A DNA stretch of 64,000 bases from Loigolactobacillus rennini DSM 20253. GTDB taxonomy: Bacteria; Bacillota; Bacilli; Lactobacillales; Lactobacillaceae. The stretch spans positions 56,083 through 120,082 of the forward strand of contig NZ_AYYI01000087.1 in NCBI RefSeq assembly GCF_001436505.1, given 5' to 3'. Positions 1 to 11,671 of this stretch are shown here, in pieces. The position numbers and the translations under genes were made by a program. A model generated the notes under the pieces. It worked only from the letters and a program-made list of their open reading frames with translations, made no database searches and was not told the origin of the DNA. Every line of letters begins with the position of its first letter. The stretch's first letter is position 1.

Positions 1-198
1 TTCCCGCACGACAGTGCCTTTTGCCGGACCGCCTAAAGACGGGTTGCAAGGCATAAATGCTACCATTTCTAAATTAATGGTCAACAACAAGGTGCGGTTA
101 CCCATCCGCGCGGCTGCCAACGCTGCTTCGGAGCCGGCATGGCCCGCGCCCACCACGATCACGTCGTAGCTTTGCGCTTCATATTCATGTACTTCCAA
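1..198 (-). CDS. mnmG: MnmG (GidA), N-terminal part, cut by window edge
   Basis: The protein begins [20 protein letters not shown] and continues into a Rossmann FAD-binding motif ([12 protein letters not shown]), then a [19 protein letters not shown] segment typical of MnmG. MnmG works with MnmE to install (carboxymethyl)aminomethyl groups at U34 of several tRNAs, using FAD and methylene-tetrahydrofolate. The start is TTG at 198, chosen because GGAGG lies at 209-213 on the minus strand, ten bases upstream. Only about 66 residues are inside the window. It lies directly downstream of mnmE in the same direction with a short gap, the usual arrangement. Confidence 0.93.
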   Translation of the reverse strand, partial: MEVHEYEAQSYDVIVVGAGHAGSEAALAAARMGNRTLLLTINLEMVAFMPCNPSLGGPAKGTVVRE

Positions 199-270
199 AA
201 TTCCATTGCCTCCATTTACCGTCACCTAAGCCACGGCTAAAATTAAATTGCGTTACGTTGCGACTTAAAC

Positions 271-1662
271 TTATTTACCTAAACAAAATTGGCTGAACAA
301 CTGGTCTAACAGCTCATCTTGGTAAGCTTCGCCAGTGATTTCACCTAACAAATCCCAGCAGTGGGTCATGTCGATTTGAACTAAATCCACTGGCATGTCT
401 GCCTGCAACCCGTTCAAAACGTCTGTCAATGCCTGGTCAGCTTGCTTTAACAGGCCAATTTGGCGGGCATTGCTGACCAAAGTGGTGCTTTGACTATTAT
501 CGATGCCGCCGGCAAATAAATCAGCGATCCGCTGCTCTAATTGATCCACCCCGGTAGCAGTCAATGCCGAAATTGGCACAATGTCTTGCTGGGGCACTGT
601 CTTTTTAACTTGACTTAAATCCAATTTCACGGGCAAATCAGTTTTATTTAAAATCAACAACCGCTTTTTCCCTTTAGTAGCGTCTAACAGCGCCTGATCT
701 TCTTGGGTTAACGGTTCACTATTGTTGAGCAACAACAATACCAAATCGGCCTGTTGAATGGCTTTGCGGGACCGTTCTACCCCAATTTTTTCCACCTTAT
801 CTTGGGTTTCCCGAATACCGGCAGTATCGATTAACTTCAGCGGCACGTCGCGGACATTGACGTATTCTTCAATCACATCCCGCGTAGTCCCAGCCACATC
901 GGTGACGATCGCTTTATCTTCGTGCAATAAATAATTCAACAAGCTGGATTTACCTACGTTAGGCCGGCCCACAATCGCTGTCGCCAACCCTTCCCGTAAG
1001 ATTTTGCCTTGATTAGCCGTGGCCAGCAACTGCTCAATCCGATTTTTAACGGCCAGCGCTTTTTCCCGCAGCATTTTACTGGTCATGGTTTCCACATCGT
1101 CGTATTCTGGGTAGTCGATGTTCACTTCAACCTGCGCCAGTGCATCTAAAATTTCTTGGCGGATATTTTTAATCAAATGGGACAAATTACCATCCAGCTG
1201 GTTAACCGCCACTTGCATCGCCCGATCCGTTTTGGCCCGAATGAGGTCCATCACAGATTCCGCTTGGGTTAAATCAATCCGGCCGTTTAAAAAGGCGCGC
1301 TTGGTGTATTCACCGGGTTCAGCTAACCGGGCACCATGACTGAGCAATAACTGCAGCACATGGTTAGTGGCGACGATGCCACCATGGGTGTTAATTTCCA
1401 CAATGTCTTCGCGGGTGTAAGTCTTCGGCGCGCGCATTACCGACGCCATCACTTCGTCCACCACTTCACCATTATCTGGATCCACGATGTGGCCGTAATT
1501 GATGGTGTGGGAGGCCACTTTTTGTAAATCGCGGCCTTTAAAAATTCGGTTAGCCACCGGTAGCGCGTCCTCGCCAGACAAACGAACAATGGCGATCGCC
1601 CCTTCACCAGGCGGCGTGGAAATTGCCGCAATCGTGTCAAATTCTGATGTGGTATTTGCCAT
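271..1662 (-). CDS. mnmE: tRNA modification GTPase MnmE
   Basis: 463 residues, normal for the family. The N-terminal domain ([21 protein letters not shown]) binds folate and dimerises. The inserted G domain shows G1 [10 protein letters not shown]2 DVAGTTRD, G3 DTAG and G4 NKTD. The C-terminus ends FCLGK, where most homologues have FCIGK with the catalytic cysteine. With MnmG it modifies wobble uridine of tRNAs. An open frame extends 72 codons upstream, but ATG 1662 is preceded by AAGGAAGG and begins the conserved sequence; the extension runs through a terminator hairpin and is not coding. Upstream khpB reads the same way. Confidence 0.96.
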   Translation of the reverse strand: MANTTSEFDTIAAISTPPGEGAIAIVRLSGEDALPVANRIFKGRDLQKVASHTINYGHIVDPDNGEVVDEVMASVMRAPKTYTREDIVEINTHGGIVATNHVLQLLLSHGARLAEPGEYTKRAFLNGRIDLTQAESVMDLIRAKTDRAMQVAVNQLDGNLSHLIKNIRQEILDALAQVEVNIDYPEYDDVETMTSKMLREKALAVKNRIEQLLATANQGKILREGLATAIVGRPNVGKSSLLNYLLHEDKAIVTDVAGTTRDVIEEYVNVRDVPLKLIDTAGIRETQDKVEKIGVERSRKAIQQADLVLLLLNNSEPLTQEDQALLDATKGKKRLLILNKTDLPVKLDLSQVKKTVPQQDIVPISALTATGVDQLEQRIADLFAGGIDNSQSTTLVSNARQIGLLKQADQALTDVLNGLQADMPVDLVQIDMTHCWDLLGEITGEAYQDELLDQLFSQFCLGK

Positions 1663-1691
1663 ATTGACCCTTCCTTTCTTGATTTGACAAC

Positions 1692-1743
1692 AAAAAAAGT
1701 GCCTACACCACGCCGCAACATTCACAGCGTGACAAAGCACTTT
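1692..1743 (-). terminator. Rho-independent terminator between khpB and mnmE
   Basis: On the minus strand AAAGTGC pairs with GCACTTT, with a nested CACGC/GCGTG stem, followed by a run of seven T. It lies only about 30 bases before the mnmE start, so it ends khpB transcription or attenuates read-through into mnmE. Confidence 0.75.
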
Positions 1744-1887
1744 GACTACTTTATCGATTCTAAATTTAAACTTACTATAAAAGGTCTGCCGCAATTTGTC
1801 AACGGCTACGACCGAAAATTCTTTTCTGACTACCACGTGACCACATTCAGCGCGCTTGAATTTGCGCTTGGCTAACATTAAGCGCGC

Positions 1888-2646
1888 TTAGCTTATTCGG
1901 GGTTTTGGGGCGACAACAACATAGCGCCGTGGTTCATCACCTTCTGAATAAGTGACCACATGGCGACTATTGGCCAAATGCGCGTGGATTTGTTTCCGTT
2001 CAAAAGCTGGCATCGGCTCTAACATGGCCGGCTGCCCAGTGGCGATGGCTTCCCGCGCAGTCCGCTCGGCCAAGCGCGCTAGAATGCCACTGCGCCGCTG
2101 GCGGTACTCCCCTACGTTCAATAACAAATTGAATTTTGAATGCGCATGGTGGTTTAAATAAACTTGACCTAAATATTGCATAGCATTGATAGTTTTGCCG
2201 TGGTGACCGATTAACAAGCCAGGCTTTGCAGTTTGTAGTTGCACGGTAAGATGATTTTTAGCCGCTCGTTTCATGGTTAACGTGGCTGGTGCCTGCACCC
2301 CAGCAGCCATGGCTAATAAATAACGTTGCACGGTTTTAAGCGCCACTGCATCAGCGCGCCGATGTTCTGGCGTCATGGTTTGGTGCGCCGGTTGCGCAGG
2401 CTTTGCAGGTTTGGCAGCTGCTGAAGCCGCTGGCGCACTTGCAGGCGCCGCTGATTGCGCTGCAACAGAAGTGGTTTGCTGCGCTAGTGCCGTCAATGAG
2501 ACAATCGCTGGTTTACGACCAATGCCAAAAAAGCCTTTCCGCCCTTCTGCGACCACTTCTACGTTCACCGCATCCCGTGGTAGATCTAAATGGGTTAAGC
2601 CTTTTTGAATCGCAGCTTGAATGGTACTTCCTTCAAATGTCGGCAT
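1888..2646 (-). CDS. khpB: RNA-binding protein KhpB (Jag/EloR), Jag-N + KH + R3H
   Basis: 252 residues. The N-terminal Jag domain (residues 1-50) includes GRKGFFGIGRKPA. An Ala/Pro-rich linker (about 60-95) is followed by a KH-type segment with GLLIGHHGKTINAMQYL, then an R3H domain near the C-terminus (ERKQIHAHL). In streptococci and lactobacilli KhpB partners KhpA to bind many RNAs and influences cell elongation and division. It lies downstream of yidC in the conserved rnpA-yidC-khpB order. Start ATG 2646 has GGAGC upstream. Confidence 0.93.
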   Translation of the reverse strand: MPTFEGSTIQAAIQKGLTHLDLPRDAVNVEVVAEGRKGFFGIGRKPAIVSLTALAQQTTSVAAQSAAPASAPAASAAAKPAKPAQPAHQTMTPEHRRADAVALKTVQRYLLAMAAGVQAPATLTMKRAAKNHLTVQLQTAKPGLLIGHHGKTINAMQYLGQVYLNHHAHSKFNLLLNVGEYRQRRSGILARLAERTAREAIATGQPAMLEPMPAFERKQIHAHLANSRHVVTYSEGDEPRRYVVVAPKPRIS

Positions 2647-2763
2647 AATTAAAAAAGCTCCTTTTTCTCAAGTTCTTAAACGCAAAAATTCACCTGCAGC
2701 TTTGCCAAAAAGCGTTCAAATTTAGTTTACACATGCGACTGCCAGAATGCCAGTCCACAGACG

Positions 2764-2807
2764 AAAAAAGCGTCTAAACCAAGGCGTAAACCGGGTTTCG
2801 ACGCTTT
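2764..2807 (-). terminator. Terminator downstream of yidC
   Basis: On the minus strand AAGCGTC and GACGCTT form the stem, with inner AAACC/GGTTT pairing, followed by six T. It starts about ten bases after the yidC stop, so khpB probably also has its own promoter in 2650-2760 or depends on read-through. Confidence 0.75.
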
Positions 2808-2816
2808 TAATCGGCT

Positions 2817-3659
2817 TTATTTACGTTTGCGTTTTTTACCACGGCGGGCTTTAGCCAATTGCCGCTGTAACTTACGTTTCTTGCGTTCCTTAGCTTCCCG
2901 TTCGGCCCGTAATTTGAACGGATTCATCAGCAATAACGTCTGCCCGACGGAAAAGGCGTTAGTAACCACCCAGTAAACGGCTAACGCAGATGGTAGGCTG
3001 ATGGCCATGAATAAAATCATGATCGGCATCCCCCACACCATCAAGGCGCTTTGAAAGCCGCTTTGCTGCACTTGACCCATCATGGTCAGTTTTGAAGTGG
3101 CAAAAGTGAACAGCGCCGCCAAAATTGGCAAGATGAAGTAAGGGTCTGAATGACCCAATTCCATCCACAAAAACGTCCCAGAACGCAAAACAGAAGTTCT
3201 CTGAATCGCTTGGTACAACGCGATTAGAACCGGCATCTGCACTAATAGTGGCAACATGCTAGCAAACGGGTGCACCCCGGCATCTTTATAAAGTTTTGAC
3301 ATTTCTGCTTGTAGTTTTTGCTGAGTATCGATATCCCGGGAAGAATACTTTGTTTGCAAAGCTTTCATCTGCGGCTGAATATCCATCATTTTGCGAGAAC
3401 TATTCATCTGGTATTGCATTAACGGTAAAATAATCACCCGGATGATGATGGTAAAGATAATGATCCCGACCCCATAACTGCCATTGAACAGGTCAGAAAG
3501 CCAAACAATGGCCCGGGAGAAATTCCAGACGATGTAATGGTCCCAAAAACCAGTACTATTAGCAGTCACAGGTTTGGTACTGCAGCCGGACAGGAAAACG
3601 ACCAATAAGGTAAATAATCCCAGCAAACCCAGCATTCGTTTTTTCTTTTGCACGCTCAT
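2817..3659 (-). CDS. yidC: Membrane protein insertase YidC (OxaA/SpoIIIJ type)
   Basis: 280 residues, the short Gram-positive form without the large periplasmic domain. A lipoprotein signal with lipobox LSGC (Cys near residue 26) is followed by five membrane segments, including GVGIIIFTIIIRVIILPLMQ with the conserved Arg of the hydrophilic groove. The tail is very basic (KRKLQRQLAKARRGKKRKRK) and suits ribosome contact. It inserts membrane proteins alone or with Sec. The start overlaps the rnpA stop by four bases (ATGA), so the two are translationally coupled. Confidence 0.96.
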   Translation of the reverse strand: MSVQKKKRMLGLLGLFTLLVVFLSGCSTKPVTANSTGFWDHYIVWNFSRAIVWLSDLFNGSYGVGIIIFTIIIRVIILPLMQYQMNSSRKMMDIQPQMKALQTKYSSRDIDTQQKLQAEMSKLYKDAGVHPFASMLPLLVQMPVLIALYQAIQRTSVLRSGTFLWMELGHSDPYFILPILAALFTFATSKLTMMGQVQQSGFQSALMVWGMPIMILFMAISLPSALAVYWVVTNAFSVGQTLLLMNPFKLRAEREAKERKKRKLQRQLAKARRGKKRKRK

Positions 3660-4009
3660 TCCCTCACTTCATCGGTTAGTAAACCAGCCAACGTTAAAAC
3701 GTGAATCAAGTTGGCTTTGGCCTGATCTTGGGTCAGCCGATCCGCACGCGGCCGAGCGATCACTAAAAAATCAACGTCAGGCCGTAACCGCGGCTTTAAG
3801 TCTTGCAGGCCTTGGCGGATCCGACGTTTAACCTGATTACGGTGGACGGCGTTACCCACGCGTTTGCCGACAGAAATGCCGACACGAAAATGCTTTTGCC
3901 CCGGTTTTTCTAGTTGATAGACCACATAATTGCGGTTAGCCTTAGAATTTCCGGTTTGAAAGACTTTCTGGAAATCCGCTTCTGTTTTGACGCGATAAGA
4001 TTTTCTCAT
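3656..4009 (-). CDS. rnpA: Ribonuclease P protein component
   Basis: 117 residues starting MRKSYRVKTEADFQKVFQTG. It contains the RNP motif region RNQVKRRIRQ and the DFLVIARP strand typical of RnpA. It is the protein cofactor of RNase P, which matures the 5' ends of tRNAs. The open frame continues 26 codons upstream, but the family alignment starts at ATG 4009. It lies between rpmH and yidC as in most bacteria. The gap 4010-4244 before rpmH holds no gene I can recognise. Confidence 0.95.
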   Translation of the reverse strand: MRKSYRVKTEADFQKVFQTGNSKANRNYVVYQLEKPGQKHFRVGISVGKRVGNAVHRNQVKRRIRQGLQDLKPRLRPDVDFLVIARPRADRLTQDQAKANLIHVLTLAGLLTDEVRE

Positions 4010-4244
4010 AGCATTGATGCTCCAAGTTTTATGTAACGCGGATTCCCAGCTAGGCAACCCGCCGAATGAATCGCTGCGCCACACCAAGTTTACCCTATTT
4101 AGTGGTAATAACTAAATTTGGCTGATAATCCCTGGTGGTGACGCAGCTAAGCGATCAATTGACCAAGCTGTGACAACCGTTGTCCTAAACGTGTGCCATC
4201 AGACAGCTGATAGCGCCACTTTCATCAATTGACAGCCTTACAAT

Positions 4245-4271
4245 AAAAAAGACCACTGAAGGTCAGTGGTC
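4245..4271 (-). terminator. Terminator after rpmH
   Basis: GACCACTG / CAGTGGTC with a five-base loop (4251-4271), followed on the minus strand by six T. It directly abuts the rpmH stop codon and separates rpmH from rnpA. Confidence 0.8.
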
Positions 4272-4411
4272 TATGCAGACAATACTTTTCTACCTTTACG
4301 ACGTCTACGTTGTAACACATTACGACCGTTTTTAGTGTTCATCCGTTTCATGAAACCATGGACACGTTGACGATGACGTTTCTTTGGTTGGTATGTGCGC
4401 TTCATTGCCAT
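4271..4411 (-). CDS. rpmH: 50S ribosomal protein L34
   Basis: 46 residues reading [20 protein letters not shown] and ending [12 protein letters not shown], the whole of L34. ATG 4411 is chosen because AAGGAGG lies ten bases upstream; the classical start MKRTYQ at 4405 would be 16 bases away. The gene stands divergently from dnaA across the origin, the standard bacterial arrangement. Confidence 0.95.
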   Translation of the reverse strand: MAMKRTYQPKKRHRQRVHGFMKRMNTKNGRNVLQRRRRKGRKVLSA

Positions 4412-4476
4412 CTGGACCAAACCTCCTTGCACTTGATAATTTAAACTCGCAAGTCTATTTCAATCAGTTATTGCTT

Positions 4477-4506
4477 AGTATAACCAAAGCCAGTAACTGA
4501 CGTCAA
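4477..4506 (-). promoter_or_regulatory. rpmH promoter
   Basis: On the minus strand TTGACG (4506-4501), an 18-base spacer and TATACT (4482-4477) make a good sigma-A promoter about 65 bases before the rpmH start. Confidence 0.7.
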
Positions 4507-4559
4507 TAGCAATTACCAGAATATAATAGCATATTTTCGCAACAAAGAAAACTTTTCCC

Positions 4560-4880
4560 AATAAAAAGTTATCCACAGTCCGAGCTTAAATTCTTATTTT
4601 CCTGTGGATAGCTTGTTAGTTAAATCCAGTGCTAACCGATTGTTTCCCCAAAGTGCTCCACAAGTTATCCACAGATCAACAGGGCGGGATAAAGCTGGAC
4701 ACATTTGCTTTGCTACTTGTGGATAAGTTGTGAAACACTTGTTGCTGCAGCATCTGTTTTACACATAGCTTTGTGGAGCTCACTTTTTTACCGGAAGTTA
4801 TCAACATAAAATAACTGCTTGTGGAAAACTTTCTAAACAGGTTGTTAGCTGATTTTAATCTTATGCACGATCTGCTAAAA
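4560..4880. other. oriC, incA-like half upstream of dnaA
   Basis: This gene-free stretch holds perfect DnaA boxes TTATCCACA at 4569-4577 and 4665-4673, the inverse TGTGGATAA at 4718-4726, TGTGGATAG at 4603-4611, and weaker boxes around 4798 and 4820. Boxes occur in both orientations. The position between divergent rpmH and dnaA, plus the box density, marks it as the first half of a bipartite Bacillus-type origin. Confidence 0.9.
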
Positions 4881-4947
4881 GTTGTGGAAAACTTTTTTTG
4901 AGAATGCTAAAATGGAACTATGCTTTTTTAGAAAAGGAGGCGTTTTT

Positions 4948-6315
4948 GTGCCTGAATTAAAAGATCTATGGGCTTATATCCGCAGTGAATTCAAGGATTC
5001 GCTTACCCCTGTAGGGTATAAAACTTGGGTGTCCACGGCCAAGCCAGTGGCACTTGCGGACCATCAGCTCATTATCGAAGTTCCCAGTAATTTGCAAAAG
5101 GATTATTGGGAGCGTAACTTGGCTACAAAAGTGGTTGAATACGTTTATCAGCACACCGAAACCGAAATTACGCCGGTGATTCGAACCGCGCAAGCTGACG
5201 CTGATGAAACCCCGACAGCCACTACCACATCGCCGAAAGAATCCGTGGGGGAACGGAATCAGGCAACGGTCACACCAACTTTTATGCGACCGACCCATTT
5301 AAATGACCGCTACACCTTTGATACTTTTGTCACGGGAAAGGGTAATCAGATGGCACATGCAGCGGCTTTAGTAGTGTCTGAAGAACCTGGTACCATGTAT
5401 AATCCACTATTTTTCTATAGTGGTGTCGGGCTAGGCAAAACCCATTTAATGCACGCTATCGGGCATCAATTACTGGCCTTACACCCTAGTGCCAAGGTAA
5501 AATATGTGACTTCTGAGGCTTTTGCCAATGATTTCATCAACTCGATCCAAACTCGGCAACAGGAGCGGTTCCGCCAAGAATACCGCACGGTTGACCTGTT
5601 GTTAGTGGATGATATTCAATTTTTTGCGGATAAAGAAGGGACTCAGGAAGAATTTTTCCATACCTTTAATACCCTATACGAAAATAAAAAACAAATTGTG
5701 TTGACTTCCGACCGGCTGCCTAACGAAATTCCTAAATTACAGGAACGGCTGGTTTCTCGTTTTAAATGGGGCTTATCGGTGGACATCACGCCCCCAGATT
5801 TAGAAACGCGAATTGCGATTTTACGCAATAAGGCCGACGCAGAGCAATTACAAATCCCTGACGAAACGCTAAGCTACATCGCTGGGCAAATCGACTCTAA
5901 CATTCGTGAGTTAGAAGGTGCCTTAGTGCGGGTTCAGGCTTATGCCACCATGCAGCACCGGCCGATTACCACCAGCTTGGCAGCAGATGCGCTGAAGAAT
6001 TTGAAATTAGCGGGTAAAAATAGTGGCTTAGCCATTGCGGACATTCAAAATGAAGTGGCCAAATATTACCAAGTTTCCATTGCAGATTTAAAAGGGAAAA
6101 AACGGGTGAAAACCATTGTGATGCCGCGCCAAATTGCGATGTATCTGGCCCGGGAAATGACCGATAATTCGCTGCCTAAAATTGGGAAATCCTTTGGCGG
6201 TAAGGACCATACCACTGTCATTCACGCTCATGAAAAAATTGCCCAAGAAATGAACACCGATGAGCGGTTGCAAAATGATGTCCGGGAGCTAAAAAATAAT
6301 CTACGTACAAAGTAG
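4948..6315 (+). CDS. dnaA: Chromosomal replication initiator DnaA
   Basis: 455 residues. Domain I begins [19 protein letters not shown]. After a short linker the AAA+ domain has Walker A GVGLGKTH, Walker [10 protein letters not shown] and sensor region LTSDRLP. Domain IV contains the DnaA signature [11 protein letters not shown] for box binding. GTG 4948 is the start, with AAAAGGAGG nine bases upstream; an in-frame ATG at 4882 lies in the promoter region and is rejected. It starts replication by binding the flanking boxes and melting DNA, and probably represses its own promoter. Confidence 0.97.
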   Translation: MPELKDLWAYIRSEFKDSLTPVGYKTWVSTAKPVALADHQLIIEVPSNLQKDYWERNLATKVVEYVYQHTETEITPVIRTAQADADETPTATTTSPKESVGERNQATVTPTFMRPTHLNDRYTFDTFVTGKGNQMAHAAALVVSEEPGTMYNPLFFYSGVGLGKTHLMHAIGHQLLALHPSAKVKYVTSEAFANDFINSIQTRQQERFRQEYRTVDLLLVDDIQFFADKEGTQEEFFHTFNTLYENKKQIVLTSDRLPNEIPKLQERLVSRFKWGLSVDITPPDLETRIAILRNKADAEQLQIPDETLSYIAGQIDSNIRELEGALVRVQAYATMQHRPITTSLAADALKNLKLAGKNSGLAIADIQNEVAKYYQVSIADLKGKKRVKTIVMPRQIAMYLAREMTDNSLPKIGKSFGGKDHTTVIHAHEKIAQEMNTDERLQNDVRELKNNLRTK

Positions 6316-6470
6316 GCTGTGGATAAATCAACAGATAACCACAAAATTACGCACAACTTATCCACAAGTGGATAACTACTGGCCCTTGATGATAGCTAAC
6401 TTTTCCACAAACTCCACAGGACCTACTACTATTACTACCTAATCTTTTATATAATGTAACTACACTTCGC
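6316..6470. other. oriC second half with DnaA-trio-like tract
   Basis: Perfect boxes lie at 6318-6326 (TGTGGATAA) and 6358-6366 (TTATCCACA). A partial box follows at 6368-6376, then TTTTCCACA at 6401-6409. At 6423-6437 the repeats CTA CTA CTA TTA CTA read on the other strand as 3'-GAT-5' trios, the element that guides DnaA onto single-stranded DNA in Bacillus. An AT-rich stretch with TATAAT (about 6450) follows and may be both unwinding element and dnaN promoter. Confidence 0.75.
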
Positions 6471-6507
6471 GTTAAAACACAAAATAAAAAGGAGGTTCTT
6501 TAACCCC

Positions 6508-7647
6508 ATGCAATTTTCGATTAAACGAACGTTATTCGTAAAAAAACTTAATGACGTTCAACGTGCTATTTCTTCTAAAACCACCATTCCGATTTTAACC
6601 GGGATAAAACTAGCATTAACTGATGCTGGACTAATGTTAACCGGTAGTGACGCCGACATTTCAATTGAGGCGTTCATTTCGGCAACGGATGAAAAAAACG
6701 AACTAGAAATCGGCTCAACTGGGGCAATCGTTTTACCAGCACGTTTTTTCAGTGAAATTGTCAAAAAATTACCAGAAGACACCATGACTTTGGAAGTAAA
6801 GGATAATTTTCAAACAGAATTACGTTCCGGTTCTGCATCTTTTACCATTAACGGGCTAGATGCTAATAATTACCCGCACCTACCATCAATTGATACTGAA
6901 AAACAGGTGGTCATCGATGCTAATGTTTTGAAGCAATTGATCGCCCAAACGGTTATCGCGGTATCGACTCAAGAAAGCCGGCCGATTTTAACCGGGGTTC
7001 ATTTAGTGTTGGATAATCAAGAATTATTAGCAGTGGCAACGGACAGTCACCGCCTGAGTCAGCGCAAATTACATTTGGATATCGACAAAGACATTCATTA
7101 TGATGTGATTATCCCAGGAAAAAGTTTACTGGAATTATCCCGTACGCTGAGCGACGATGTAGAAACTGTGGAGATGCGGATTGCAGAAAACCAAGTCTTA
7201 TTTGTTGCGGGTACCATTTCCTTTTATTCCCGATTGTTAGAAGGCAATTATCCTGAAACGTCCCGCTTAATTCCTAGCAGTTCCACTACGCAAGTTGAAT
7301 TTAACGCGCCGCAATTGCTGGCAGCCATCGAACGGGCGTCACTGTTATCACACGCCAGTCATAACAACGTAATTAAATTAACGTTGGATCCTGCAAAAGA
7401 TGACGTTACCATCTATGGCAATTCACCAGATGTCGGGAATGTGCAAGAAACCTTGACCCACAGCAATTTAGACGGTGAACAATTGGAGATTTCCTTTAAC
7501 CCAGATTATATGAAAGACGCGCTGCGCTCTTTTGGCCAAACCGAAATCCAAGTGGCCTTCACCTCAGCACTAAGACCATTCACCCTAGTGCCAACAGAAG
7601 ACCAAGACCACTTCGTCCAACTAATCACCCCAGTGAGAACATTTTAA
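6508..7647 (+). CDS. dnaN: DNA polymerase III beta clamp
   Basis: 379 residues, the normal length for the three-fold repeated sliding-clamp fold. Recognisable segments are MQFSIKRTLFVKKLNDVQRA at the start, the second-domain ATDSHRLSQRK, and the C-terminal PVRTF, where most homologues have PIRT(Y/F). It encircles DNA and tethers polymerase III. AAAGGAGG lies 13 bases before ATG 6508. It follows dnaA across the second half of the origin. Confidence 0.97.
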   Translation: MQFSIKRTLFVKKLNDVQRAISSKTTIPILTGIKLALTDAGLMLTGSDADISIEAFISATDEKNELEIGSTGAIVLPARFFSEIVKKLPEDTMTLEVKDNFQTELRSGSASFTINGLDANNYPHLPSIDTEKQVVIDANVLKQLIAQTVIAVSTQESRPILTGVHLVLDNQELLAVATDSHRLSQRKLHLDIDKDIHYDVIIPGKSLLELSRTLSDDVETVEMRIAENQVLFVAGTISFYSRLLEGNYPETSRLIPSSSTTQVEFNAPQLLAAIERASLLSHASHNNVIKLTLDPAKDDVTIYGNSPDVGNVQETLTHSNLDGEQLEISFNPDYMKDALRSFGQTEIQVAFTSALRPFTLVPTEDQDHFVQLITPVRTF

Positions 7648-7650
7648 AGA

Positions 7651-7761
7651 GTGGTTGAGCAGACGGGTAACTATTGAGTACTAGCCTAAAAAAGCAGATG
7701 ATTCGCGGAGCGGATTGTCTGCTTTTTGTAGCTAGACGGAAATAGTTGTCTGCTCAACCAC
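7651..7761. repeat. Long hairpin repeat, copy A
   Basis: Outer arms GTGGTTGAGCAGAC (7651-7664) and GTCTGCTCAACCAC (7748-7761) are perfectly complementary. Inside are GTAACTATT/AATAGTT, AAGCAGA/TCTGCTT and a terminal ATTCGCGGAGCGGATT loop. The core GTACTAGCC...GTAGCTAGACGGAA is shared with copies at 14.2-14.6 and 20.55 kb. It begins four bases after the dnaN stop, so it may also act as a 3' transcript end. Confidence 0.75.
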
Positions 7762-7770
7762 GTTTAAATG

Positions 7771-7905
7771 GGCGATGGTAGAAAACTGTCAAGCAGACGG
7801 GTAATTGTTGCGGATTAGCGCAGACTAGCAGAAAATTTGTGAAGCAAATTGATTGCTAGGCGTGACTAACCGCAAGAAGCTACCTTTTAAATCACGTTTA
7901 AGCGG
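7771..7905. repeat. Degenerate hairpin repeat, copy B
   Basis: This stretch carries the GGGTAATTGTTGCGGATTAG and ATTTGTGAAGCAAATT elements found in the 14.35 kb copy, and ends in AAGAAGCTACC. Its outer arms no longer pair. It looks like a decayed or recombined member of the same family. The remaining sequence to 7967 has no gene. Confidence 0.5.
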
Positions 7906-7967
7906 GCGATGGCGAAGTAACTGCCAAAAAGACGACTAACTAAGTTACCCGCCGAACTTCACTGCAC

Positions 7968-8007
7968 TAAAAAGCACCAGACCAGTTTTAGGTTTGGCGC
8001 TTTTTTT
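7968..8007 (+). terminator. Rho-independent terminator
   Basis: AAAGC-CCAGACC pairs with GGTTTGG-CGCTTT, followed by seven T. It lies between dnaN and yaaA. Confidence 0.65.
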
Positions 8008-8048
8008 ACAATTGAATTGACGACTGTGAAAACATCAACTGAAAAATG

Positions 8049-8078
8049 CCCGGATTGAATTAACCCGGGTTATTTTTT
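8049..8078 (+). terminator. Second short terminator-like hairpin
   Basis: CCCGG and CCGGG flank an AT-rich loop and are followed by TTATTTTTTATTTT. Together with the preceding hairpin it isolates yaaA-recF-gyrBA from dnaN transcription. Confidence 0.5.
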
Positions 8079-8161
8079 ATTTTCAGCTAGTTTTGCTTTT
8101 TTAGTGTCTTTTGCCGAATTGAAATGAAAGCGCCGAAAGCGGCTTAAATCGGCTAATAAAA

Positions 8162-8190
8162 TTGTACTTCCGCTCATAAAGCGGTATAAT
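8162..8190 (+). promoter_or_regulatory. Promoter of yaaA-recF-gyrB
   Basis: TTGTAC (8162-8167), a 17-base spacer and TATAAT (8185-8190) form a near-consensus sigma-A promoter about 75 bases before yaaA. Confidence 0.75.
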
Positions 8191-8266
8191 AGATAGTAAT
8201 CAGAATACAAAAATGACGCGTACGGCGTAAACGTTAAGCTGATGAATTGATGAGGAAAGTGTGGGG

Positions 8267-8511
8267 ATGTTGTTGAAGCAAACTGTCTATTTAGAAACTG
8301 CCGACATCACGTTGGGTCAGCTTTTGAAAGAGCAGGCACTGATTGAATCCGGTGGTCAGGCCAAATGGTTTTTGCGGGAGCGTACCGTTTTTGTCAATGG
8401 CATGCCGGAAAACCGGCGGGGACGTAAATTGACTGCTGGCGATCAAGTTGAAATTCCTGACAGTGGCAGTTTCTTTTTACGGGCTGCGTCCCAGCATAAG
8501 GCCGATGGCTA

Positions 8512-8512
<1 letters not shown>
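8267..8512 (+). CDS. yaaA: S4-domain RNA-binding protein YaaA
   Basis: 81 residues from ATG 8267. The S4-like motif is [27 protein letters not shown]. This small protein family always sits between dnaN and recF in Firmicutes; its exact role is uncertain, with links to ribosome or replication control. GTG 8261 in the same frame is an alternative start, but GAGG at 8252-8255 is better spaced for ATG 8267. The stop overlaps the recF ATG (TAATG), indicating coupled translation. Confidence 0.9.
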
Positions 8513-11594
<3,082 letters not shown>

Positions 11595-11671
11595 TCGGCA
11601 CCAGCTTTGATGTTTAGCCATTTAGCTAAACACTTGCTGTGCAGTCTTTTTTGAAGGGAGTAATGAAGTTA

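Noticed and set aside
1663..1878. N-terminal extension of MnmE
   Set aside because: It runs through a terminator hairpin, has no family similarity, and ATG 1662 has a good RBS.
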